Origin: an uncultured Tateyamaria sp.
GTDB taxonomy: Bacteria; Pseudomonadota; Alphaproteobacteria; Rhodobacterales; Rhodobacteraceae
Direction of reading: 5' to 3'
Length of the DNA stretch: 54,645 nt
Assembly (NCBI RefSeq): GCF_947503045.1
Contig: NZ_CANNCF010000010.1
Location: 1-54,645 of the forward strand
In this document: positions 35,818 through 43,345 of the stretch, one piece after another
How positions within the stretch are numbered: position 1 is the first letter of the stretch
How the letters are laid out: each line of letters begins with the position of its first letter
Notes under the pieces: model-generated
Databases searched by the model: none
What the model was told of the DNA's origin: nothing
The model's input: the letters and a program-made list of their open reading frames with translations, nothing else
Program-made: the position numbers and the translations under genes

Positions 35818-36911
35818 GCACGCCGCTCTACCAGTCCTACCAGTCGGCGCGCCATTTCGGCAGTCTGGACGGCTTGCGCTTCATCTGCATCACGGCGGTG
35901 ATCTGGCATCACAGCACGTGGTTCCGCGATCTGGGCACCGAGATCACCCTGCTGTCGCGCGGCTTTCTCGGGGTCGATTTCTTTTTCGTACTCAGCGGCT
36001 ATCTGATCACCACGCTGTTGCTGCGCGAGGAAGAGCGCCACGGCTTTTTCGACCTGCGCCATTTCTACTGGCGCCGGTTGCTCAGGATCGTGCCGGTCTA
36101 TTTCTTTGTGGTGGGTCTGAATGCGGCCTATGCGGCCCTTGTGCTGGGACAGCCCGAACTGTTGTCGCTGCTGCCCTATTACTTTCTGTTCCTCTCCAAC
36201 TTTTTGACCGAGCATATTCCGAACCTGACGATCACCTGGTCGCTGGCGGTGGAAGAGCAGTATTACCTGATCTGGCCTTTGCTGCTGTTGCTGCTGCCGC
36301 GGCGCTGGATCCTGCCGGTTCTGCTGGCGCTGATCACGCTCAACGTGCTGGGGCATATGGGCCTTTTGAACTGGATGGCCCCGACGGCCACCCATCTGGG
36401 GCCGCTGAAGTTTCATCTGCCACCCTATGCGCCGATCCTGATGGGATCGGTCGCGGCGATTGCTCTGCACAACGGGCGCATGTTCGCTTTGTTAGAGCCT
36501 GTTCTGGCGCAGCGCAGCGCGATCCTTGTCAGCTTTGCGCTGCTGATCGGGGCGCTGCAGATGCTGCCGGGGTCGGTGATCGGCTGGCCTGCCTTTGTGA
36601 TCCATCTGGCGATGTGCCTTGTGCTGGTCACGGCCGTCATGCGCGAGGATCACATGATGCGATGGGCGCTGACCAATCGGGTGATCACGCGGATCGGGCA
36701 GATCAGCTATGGGATGTACCTCTATCACCTGCCGCTGCTGGTGGTGGGGTTCAAGGTGCTGGAGACCCTTGGTCTTTACAGCGGCCCGGCGCTGTTTTTC
36801 TTCTATTACGCGCTGACGGTGATCGTCTCCGAGATCAGCTTTCGCACGCTTGAGGCCTGGTTCACCGGCCTGCGTCCACGGCTGAAACCGCGTTGGGCCA
36901 GGGCGGCCTGA
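35814..36911 (+). CDS. OafA-type membrane acyltransferase (AT3 family)
   Basis: A 365-residue protein with about ten membrane helices. Near the N-terminus it has DGLRFICITAVIWHHSTWF, the catalytic-type His-rich motif of AT3 acyltransferases, then GVDFFFVLSGYLITTLLL. It should transfer an acyl (often acetyl) group to sugar hydroxyls at the membrane. It starts within the stop of the preceding glycosyltransferase gene. Confidence 0.9.
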   Translation: MSTPLYQSYQSARHFGSLDGLRFICITAVIWHHSTWFRDLGTEITLLSRGFLGVDFFFVLSGYLITTLLLREEERHGFFDLRHFYWRRLLRIVPVYFFVVGLNAAYAALVLGQPELLSLLPYYFLFLSNFLTEHIPNLTITWSLAVEEQYYLIWPLLLLLLPRRWILPVLLALITLNVLGHMGLLNWMAPTATHLGPLKFHLPPYAPILMGSVAAIALHNGRMFALLEPVLAQRSAILVSFALLIGALQMLPGSVIGWPAFVIHLAMCLVLVTAVMREDHMMRWALTNRVITRIGQISYGMYLYHLPLLVVGFKVLETLGLYSGPALFFFYYALTVIVSEISFRTLEAWFTGLRPRLKPRWARAA

Positions 36912-36918
36912 GCGCGCT

Positions 36919-37854
36919 CTATTCCGCCTGCCAGACCCCGGCCTGATCGGCCTCGATATCGGCGGCTGCGCGGGCCTTGCCCACGCGCAGGGCGCGGCGC
37001 TGATAGGCGCGGATGAAGGCGCGCAAATCCGCATCGCCGTGCTGTGCATCGCGGCGCAACATTGCCCCGAAATAGCCCTGCATGATCGCAAACCCGCCGG
37101 TGATCAGGGGCGGCTGGCGCATCTTGTTGATGGCTGAGGCCACCAGATAGACCGGCGAGGAGCCCATGTAATACTGCCCGAACCCGTGGCGGCGGCGCCC
37201 GGCAAAGATGCTTTGCTGGCTCGATCCCATCGGGCGCAGGTGCTCGAATTCCAGCTCGGGCGCATCCCAGCTGCCCGCCTTCCAACCGAGTTGGCGCGCC
37301 TTGTGGCAATCCAGCCCATCCCACATCACCTCGCGGGCAAAGCCGCCGATCTGTTCAAAACAGCGCACGCGCATGAACTTGCTGGCCCCGATCGACATCT
37401 CATCGCCGATCCCTTCGGAGATCTTCTGCCCCTGCGGCCCGCTATACCATGTCTTGCCCGAGGCGCTGCCCATGCGCGGGTCAGCCTCCATCCGGTCCAT
37501 GAGGCCTGCGAAATAGGTGGGGGGCAGATCAAGGTCGAGGTCGAGCTTGCAGAGATAAGTGTAATCCGACAGCGATACCGTCTCTAATCCAGCGTAAAAC
37601 GCCTCGATCACGCCGGGCCCGACAGCGCGGTGGCCGCGGTCGGGTTTGGGCACAACGCGGATCCAGTCATGCTGCGCGATGTACTCAGCCAGAATGTCCG
37701 GGGTCGCATCGGTCGAGCCATCATCGACGATCACCCACAGGCGCGGGCGTTCGGCTTGCGCGACCATACTGTCGAGCGTGCGACGCATGAAGTCGGCCTC
37801 GTTGCGGCAGGGGGAAATCACGACATAGGCGCGACTGGCATCTGTTTCTTTCAT
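36919..37854 (-). CDS. Family 2 glycosyltransferase
   Basis: The 311-residue protein begins AYVVISPCRNEADF and has WVIVDDGSTDATPDIL and LCKLDLDLDLPPTYF (DxD motif), then EVMWDGLDCHKARQLGW. This is a soluble or peripheral GT2 enzyme; its C-terminal tail has only weak hydrophobicity. It is convergent with the acyltransferase gene (7-base gap) and diverges from the DUF6492-like gene. Sugar specificity is not known. Confidence 0.88.
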   Translation of the reverse strand: MKETDASRAYVVISPCRNEADFMRRTLDSMVAQAERPRLWVIVDDGSTDATPDILAEYIAQHDWIRVVPKPDRGHRAVGPGVIEAFYAGLETVSLSDYTYLCKLDLDLDLPPTYFAGLMDRMEADPRMGSASGKTWYSGPQGQKISEGIGDEMSIGASKFMRVRCFEQIGGFAREVMWDGLDCHKARQLGWKAGSWDAPELEFEHLRPMGSSQQSIFAGRRRHGFGQYYMGSSPVYLVASAINKMRQPPLITGGFAIMQGYFGAMLRRDAQHGDADLRAFIRAYQRRALRVGKARAAADIEADQAGVWQAE

Positions 37855-37910
37855 GTGATCGCTATCTTCGATATGCAGCGCACAGACAAGTTCTGACAGA
37901 TCATTCGCGG

Positions 37911-37930
37911 GAAAAACTCTCCGGTTTTTC
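37911..37930. other. 7-bp inverted repeat in a divergent promoter
   Basis: GAAAAAC and GTTTTTC flank a 6-base centre in the short divergent gap (37855-37967) between the GT2 gene and the DUF6492-like gene. It could be an operator for both genes; no family consensus was recognised. Confidence 0.3.
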
Positions 37931-37967
37931 GTTCAAACCGCCCCCCATGTACCAGACGGAGAACGAT

Positions 37968-38900
37968 TTGAACGCCCCCTCCCCCTCCAGCCGGCGTGTT
38001 GGTCTGCTGACCTGTTCGATGGCGACGGATATCGACCTTTTTGCGCTGCTGGCGCGCTCGGTTGATGAGCATGTTGCTGATGACATCCGCCATTACGTGG
38101 TCGTGCCCGGCGCCGACCTCAAGCAGTTTGCCCCTTACCGCACGGCGCAGCGCGAGATCATCGCACAGGAAGACATCATGCCGGTCCGGCTGCGCAAGCT
38201 GCCCACGTGGCTGCGCCATTTCGCCTTTCTCAAGGCCGGGCTGCGCCGCCCGGTCTATCTGACGCCGTCAAATGCGGTGGTGCGTGGCTGGATGCTGCAA
38301 CAGCTGATCAAGATCGAAATGTCGCGCCGCGCCGAAGAGGACGCGACCATGCATATCGACAGCGATGTGAGCTTTTTCCGCGTCCTGCAGCACGAGGACG
38401 CGTTCAAAGGGGACAAGGTGCGTTTCTTCAAGGCCGAGGGCGAAACCAAGAACCCCAGGCACAAGCCCTGGGTCGCCTCGTCGTGCCGCTTTCTCGACGT
38501 GCCGGTGCCGGATCACCATCTGGGCCACTATATCGAGAATTGCGTGCTCTGGAGCAGTGCGGTCACCCATGCCATGGTCGAGCGGATCGAACAGGTGCAT
38601 GACCGCCCGCTGCACGAGGTGATCTTTGCCGCCGACACCATGTCGGAATATTACATCTACGGCATCTTTGCCGATTTTCTGGCCGCCCCCGACCTGCTGG
38701 CCCCCGAGGATGTGTCGTTCTGCAATTCCTACTGGCCGTCAGATGAAAGCGAGGCGGTGGATTTCGATTCCCTGCGCGCGCGCCTGCAGCCCAAGCACTG
38801 CGCCATGGCGATCCAGTCCACCCACAAGCTGGACGTGGCCGAACGCGCGGCACTTTACCAGCGCGCCGAGAAAGAAATGACACGTCCGGACTCTGCCTGA
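37968..38900 (+). CDS. DUF6492-like protein, putative glycosyltransferase
   Basis: The TTG at 37968 (LNAPSPSSRRVGLL) is preceded by GGAGAA with good spacing; the ATG at 37947 has no ribosome binding site. Motifs such as LLTCSMATDIDLFALLARSV, YVVVPGADL and the acidic MHIDSDVSFFR (DxD-like) suggest a GT-A-like fold, as in the DUF6492 family often found in polysaccharide clusters. Activity is unproven. It is followed after 94 bases by the sugar dehydrogenase gene. Confidence 0.65.
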   Translation: MNAPSPSSRRVGLLTCSMATDIDLFALLARSVDEHVADDIRHYVVVPGADLKQFAPYRTAQREIIAQEDIMPVRLRKLPTWLRHFAFLKAGLRRPVYLTPSNAVVRGWMLQQLIKIEMSRRAEEDATMHIDSDVSFFRVLQHEDAFKGDKVRFFKAEGETKNPRHKPWVASSCRFLDVPVPDHHLGHYIENCVLWSSAVTHAMVERIEQVHDRPLHEVIFAADTMSEYYIYGIFADFLAAPDLLAPEDVSFCNSYWPSDESEAVDFDSLRARLQPKHCAMAIQSTHKLDVAERAALYQRAEKEMTRPDSA

Positions 38901-38994
38901 TTTCCATCACACACATGACGCATTGAAACAGTAGCTGCCCCATGGCATCCCGCACCCTATAAGGCGGCCAAGAGCAATTTTTGAAGGAAGACGG

Positions 38995-40314
38995 ATGTCG
39001 ATCAAGGACGATATTTCCAATTACAAAGCCCGGATCGGCGTCGTGGGACTGGGGTATGTCGGCCTGCCGCTGGCGGTGACGGCCGCACAGCGCGGCTTCC
39101 CCGTGACGGGCTTTGACGTCGACACCTCGAAAATGGATCGCCTCGATGCCGCCGACAGCTATATCGGCGCGGTCAGCAGCGAGGCACTGGCCGAGCTTGC
39201 CCCCACCGGGCGGTTTGAGTGGACCACGGATTTCGCGCGCATGGCCGAGTGTCAGGTGATCATCATCTGCGTGCCGACCCCGCTGACCAAACAACGCGAA
39301 CCGGACCTCTCTTATGTCGAGGACACCACCGCCAAGATTGCCAAATACATCACCGCAGACACGCTGGTGGTGCTGGAATCCACCACCTTCCCCGGCACCA
39401 CCGAAGAGGTGCTGGGCCCGATCCTTGCCTCCTCCGGTCTGGAACTGGGCCGCGAGATCTTCCTTGGCTTTTCACCCGAGCGCGAAGACCCGGGCAACGC
39501 CCATTTCAACACCCGCTCGATCCCCAAGATCGTGGCAGGCTCAGGCGAGATGGCAGGTGATCTGGTCGAAGCCCTTTATGCCAATATCGTGGACGAGGTG
39601 GTGCGTGTGCCCACCACGCAAACCGCCGAAGCGGTCAAGATCACCGAAAACATCTTTCGCGCCGTCAACATCGCCCTCGTGAACGAGCTCAAGCTGATCT
39701 ACGACAAGATGGATATCGACGTCTGGGATGTCATCGACGGGGCTGCCACCAAGCCCTTTGGCTACATGCCGTTCTATCCCGGTCCCGGTCTGGGCGGACA
39801 CTGCATTCCGATCGATCCGTTTTATTTGACCTGGAAGGCGCGCGAACATGGCGTGCCGACGCGGTTCATCGAACTGGCCGGTGAGATCAACACCGACATG
39901 CCCCAGCATGTGGTCGCGCGCCTGCGCGAGATCGTGGACCGCACCTCCGGCAAGGGGCTGAGCCAGGCGCGCATCCTGCTGGTGGGGGTGGCCTACAAGA
40001 AAAACGTCTCTGACATGCGCGAAAGCCCGTCGATGAAGCTGCTGGAATTGCTCGATGACGCGGGCAGCCAGGTCGATTTCATCGACCCGCATGTGCCTGA
40101 AATCCCGCCCATGCGCGAATACAAACAGTTTCTCGCCCGCCCCGCCACGGACCCCGCCACGTTGGAGGCCGGTCAGTATGACGCGGTGCTGATCGCGACG
40201 GATCATGACGCGGTGGATTACCCGCAATTGCTGACGCTTAGCTGCCCGGTAGTGGACACCCGCAACGCCATCGCCCGCCGCGGGCTGGCGATGGACACAG
40301 TGACAAAGGTCTAA
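38995..40314 (+). CDS. UDP-sugar 6-dehydrogenase (WecC/WbpA family)
   Basis: GAAGGAAG precedes the ATG. The 439-residue protein has the NAD-binding IGVVGLGYVGLPLA, the family block LESTTFPGTTEEVL, and the catalytic cysteine in GLGGHCIPIDPFYL. The CIPIDP form is typical of UDP-N-acetyl-hexosamine dehydrogenases (WbpA or WecC) and not of UDP-glucose dehydrogenase. It oxidises C6 twice to give a UDP-N-acetyl-uronic acid, adding acidic sugars to the polymer. Whether the substrate is GlcNAc or ManNAc cannot be told. Confidence 0.92.
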   Translation: MSIKDDISNYKARIGVVGLGYVGLPLAVTAAQRGFPVTGFDVDTSKMDRLDAADSYIGAVSSEALAELAPTGRFEWTTDFARMAECQVIIICVPTPLTKQREPDLSYVEDTTAKIAKYITADTLVVLESTTFPGTTEEVLGPILASSGLELGREIFLGFSPEREDPGNAHFNTRSIPKIVAGSGEMAGDLVEALYANIVDEVVRVPTTQTAEAVKITENIFRAVNIALVNELKLIYDKMDIDVWDVIDGAATKPFGYMPFYPGPGLGGHCIPIDPFYLTWKAREHGVPTRFIELAGEINTDMPQHVVARLREIVDRTSGKGLSQARILLVGVAYKKNVSDMRESPSMKLLELLDDAGSQVDFIDPHVPEIPPMREYKQFLARPATDPATLEAGQYDAVLIATDHDAVDYPQLLTLSCPVVDTRNAIARRGLAMDTVTKV

Positions 40315-40320
40315 AAGCGC

Positions 40321-41196
40321 ATGATCGAGCCTCTTGCCCGCCGCATGGGTCGTCTTTACCCGCTGAAATCGGGCTGCGGACCGCTGGCCAATGCCGCCTT
40401 TTTCCGCTGGCTGGACCCCGCAGGGGGGTCGGATGCCGAAGTGTCGCTGGTGGGAGGCAAGGCCGTTGTGCCCTCGGGGGATTATGTCGGGCGCGCGATG
40501 CGCTATGTGGGCGATCTGGACCCCAAGGTGTCCTGGGTCATCGACCGGGTTGTCCAGCCTGGCGACGTGACGCTGGATATCGGCAGCAATCTCGGGCTGG
40601 TCAGCCTGCGCCTTGCGGCTCGTGTCGGCGCGCAGGGCCATGTCCATGCCTTTGATCCCCAACCGCGCATGCAGGATTACTTTCGCCGCACGCTGGCGCT
40701 CAATCCCGGCACCCCGATCACGCTGCATCCCATCGGTCTGGGCACCGAAACGGCGACGCTGGAACTGGCCGTGCCCGGCCACAATGCAGGCTCGGCCTCA
40801 CTCACGCAGCAGATGGCTGCCCGTCCGGGGGTCGAACTGGTCAAGGTGCCGGTGCGCGCCCTGGATGACTATGCTGCCGAGATCGGGCTGACCCGGATCG
40901 ATTTCATCAAGATGGATGTCGAAGGCTTTGAAGCGCAGGTGATCGAAGGCGCGCGCGATCTGCTGAGCAGGACCCGGCCCAAGGTCATTGTCTTTGAGGA
41001 AAACAGCCCCGATCCCGTCACGGGCCTGTCGCCTGCGCTGCAGGCCCTGCTCGATTTGGACTATGATCTCTTTGCCTTACCAAAACGCCTGTTCAGGGTC
41101 GCATTGTCACCCTTGTCCGCGGGTCTGCCCGCCCATGATTATGTGGCGGTGTCCCGCGATGCAGGGGCTGCGGTGCGCGCCGCGCTTGACCTGTGA
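40321..41196 (+). CDS. FkbM-family methyltransferase
   Basis: The product of about 291 residues has the S-adenosylmethionine-binding DVTLDIGSNLGLVSLRLA, HAFDPQPRMQDYFRR, and the family hallmark DFIKMDVEGFEAQVIEGA, ending KVIVFEENSP. FkbM enzymes O-methylate sugars or polyketides. Next to the dehydrogenase it likely methylates a sugar of the repeat unit. It starts 6 bases after the dehydrogenase stop. Confidence 0.92.
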   Translation: MIEPLARRMGRLYPLKSGCGPLANAAFFRWLDPAGGSDAEVSLVGGKAVVPSGDYVGRAMRYVGDLDPKVSWVIDRVVQPGDVTLDIGSNLGLVSLRLAARVGAQGHVHAFDPQPRMQDYFRRTLALNPGTPITLHPIGLGTETATLELAVPGHNAGSASLTQQMAARPGVELVKVPVRALDDYAAEIGLTRIDFIKMDVEGFEAQVIEGARDLLSRTRPKVIVFEENSPDPVTGLSPALQALLDLDYDLFALPKRLFRVALSPLSAGLPAHDYVAVSRDAGAAVRAALDL

Positions 41197-41301
41197 TCCC
41201 GGGCGCACAGTTGAACCGCATTTTGAAGACGAACCCCATATCGCCCCCACCCTGCCGCAAATGCGGGTATGGTGCGGCACGCATTCTGAAAGGATATTGT
41301 G

Positions 41302-42141
41302 ATGACCTCCTTCGCCTACACCATTGATCCCGAAACGCTGCTGACCGACACGGCCACGGCCAAGTCACTGGGTGCAAGCTATGCGGAAAAATATCAAAGC
41401 GGCGAACCCTATCATCACATCTGCATCGACAACTTTCTGCCCGAGGATGTGATCAACGGCGTGATCAAGGACATTGCGACCCTGCCGGACGCCGAGGCCA
41501 GCTTCAGCCGCGCGCAGGAGAACCTCAAATCCTCCTACATTCCCGAGCGTCTGCCGACCTATACCAAGAACCTGTTTTACGCGCTGAACTCGCGCCCCTT
41601 CCTGCTGTTCCTGCAGGAGATGACCGGCATCGATAACCTGATCCCCGATCCCTATTTCAACGGGGCGGGCATCCACCGGACACTGAATGGCGGGCATCTG
41701 GACATCCATGCCGATTTCAACGTGCACAAGCAGATGCGGGTCGAGCGGCGCCTGAACGTGCTGATCTATCTCAACCGCGACTGGCAGGAAGACTGGGGCG
41801 GGTCCTTTGAAATCTGGGACAAGCAGATGACGCAGAAAATGGCGAGCTTTGTACCCACCTTCAATCGCATGGTCTGTTTCTCGACCGGGTCGGACACGTT
41901 CCATGGCAATCCCGAACCGGTCAATCACCCCAAGGGCGAGCCGCGCCAGTCCATCGCGCTTTATTACTACACCGCCACATGGGACGACACGCGCAAGGAA
42001 CACACCACCCTGTTCAAGCCCCGCCCCGGCTCGGTGGATCAGGCCGACAAGGTGATCGCGCGGCGCGCCTTTATCCAGGATGTGTTGCCCCCGGCGCTCT
42101 ATCGCAAGATCGGGGGCAAGCTGCGCCACATCGGGTTCTAG
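41302..42141 (+). CDS. 2-oxoglutarate/Fe(II)-dependent oxygenase
   Basis: AAAGGA precedes the ATG at 41302 by seven bases. The 279-residue protein has iron ligands in HLDIHADFN (HxD type) and a distal histidine in DTFHGNPEPV, and the 2-oxoglutarate-binding arginine in GEPRQSIALYYYT. It belongs to the P4H-like 2OG-Fe(II) oxygenase superfamily. It could hydroxylate a sugar, lipid carrier or a protein; the setting favours sugar tailoring. Confidence 0.88.
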   Translation: MTSFAYTIDPETLLTDTATAKSLGASYAEKYQSGEPYHHICIDNFLPEDVINGVIKDIATLPDAEASFSRAQENLKSSYIPERLPTYTKNLFYALNSRPFLLFLQEMTGIDNLIPDPYFNGAGIHRTLNGGHLDIHADFNVHKQMRVERRLNVLIYLNRDWQEDWGGSFEIWDKQMTQKMASFVPTFNRMVCFSTGSDTFHGNPEPVNHPKGEPRQSIALYYYTATWDDTRKEHTTLFKPRPGSVDQADKVIARRAFIQDVLPPALYRKIGGKLRHIGF

Positions 42142-42207
42142 GCGGGCCCGCCCGGCCGATCGCGGCCCCAACTTGTTTTCACACCACACCGGTCAGATGC
42201 ACTGAAC

Positions 42208-43227
42208 ATGGTTTCCACCTCCCTCCAGACTGACAGCTCGGCCGCGGCGCGCCTTGAGTGGGTCGACGTGCTGCGCGGGGCGGCCATTCTGCTGGTGGTG
42301 ATCGGGCACAGCTGGCGCGGGTTGTTCGGGGCCGATCTGCTGGACGAGGCCACGTTTTCCGGTCTCGATCGCGGCATCTACAGTTTTCACATGCCGCTGT
42401 TCTTCATGATTTCCGGGCTTTTCTACATGCGCGGTCTCAGTGCAGCGCCGGGTGTGTTTGTCACCACCAAGCTCATGCGCCTGCTCTATCCGATCCTGTT
42501 GTGGACCTATGTCTTTGTGCTGGTCAAGCTGGCGGCAGGCCCCTTGGCGAACACCCCTGCGACGCTGGATGATCTGTGGGTGCTGCCGATCCCGGGCCGG
42601 TGGCATTTCTGGTTCCTGTGGGCCTTGCTGCTGATGCAGCTTGCGCTTTACGCCCTGCGCCCGTTGCGCACCCGGCCAGAGCGGAAACTCCCTGTTTTGG
42701 GACTGCTTTTCCTCGCCAGCATCTGGCTGTCGGAGCTTGTCTTCATGCTGCCTGACGGGTCCTGGCCCTGGGTCGGAGGGGCGATGGTGATGCTGCCCTA
42801 TTTCATTGCCGGGATCGCCCTGGGGGATCATCTCAACCGCATTCCGCAAACCGGCCCCCTGCCCCTTGTGGCGGGCATCGCCCTGCTGATCGGCTTTGGC
42901 CTTGTGATCTCGGTCTCGATCACCGGCCATATTCCGTCGATCCTGTTTTCCCTGGGGATGAGTCTGCTGATGGTCTTTCTCTGTGCGGGCAGTCACCGGT
43001 TGCCACGCCCCCTCCATGCCCTTTTGTCCCGCATGGGGCGGGCGACCATGGCGATCTTTTTGCTGCACACGTTCTTTTCGGCGGCCCTGCGCGAGGTGCT
43101 GCTGCTGATCGGTGTGACGGATATCACCCTGCACATGGTGCTGAGTGTTGCCATCGGTGTCGCGGGGCCACTGATCGTCTTTGCACTGGCCCAACGCCGG
43201 GGCCTGTCCCGCGCCCTTGGGTTCTGA
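42208..43227 (+). CDS. Membrane acyltransferase (AT3 family)
   Basis: The 339-residue product has about ten membrane helices and begins with LEWVDVLRGAAILLVVIGHSW (key His in IGHSW) and the FSFHMPLFFMISGLFYMRG-like block, typical of AT3/OafA acyltransferases. It is the second of three such genes here and may acylate a different position. No strong ribosome binding site is visible at the ATG. Confidence 0.88.
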   Translation: MVSTSLQTDSSAAARLEWVDVLRGAAILLVVIGHSWRGLFGADLLDEATFSGLDRGIYSFHMPLFFMISGLFYMRGLSAAPGVFVTTKLMRLLYPILLWTYVFVLVKLAAGPLANTPATLDDLWVLPIPGRWHFWFLWALLLMQLALYALRPLRTRPERKLPVLGLLFLASIWLSELVFMLPDGSWPWVGGAMVMLPYFIAGIALGDHLNRIPQTGPLPLVAGIALLIGFGLVISVSITGHIPSILFSLGMSLLMVFLCAGSHRLPRPLHALLSRMGRATMAIFLLHTFFSAALREVLLLIGVTDITLHMVLSVAIGVAGPLIVFALAQRRGLSRALGF

Positions 43228-43252
43228 GCCGGCCTGCGCCTTTTCCCCGTCT

Positions 43253-43268
43253 TTAAACCTTAGTTAAC
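43253..43268 (+). promoter_or_regulatory. Exact CtrA full-site match upstream of an acyltransferase gene
   Basis: TTAA, seven bases, then TTAAC, the consensus full CtrA binding site of alphaproteobacteria. It lies 78 bases upstream of the SGNH acyltransferase ATG in a gene-free gap, a position suited to regulating that promoter. Binding is not shown. Confidence 0.5.
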
Positions 43269-43345
43269 CATAAGCCCGCATTTTCCGATGCAAAGGCCCT
43301 GTTGCCGCCCATGGGTCGGCGCCTGGGGCATCGACATCGGATGGA

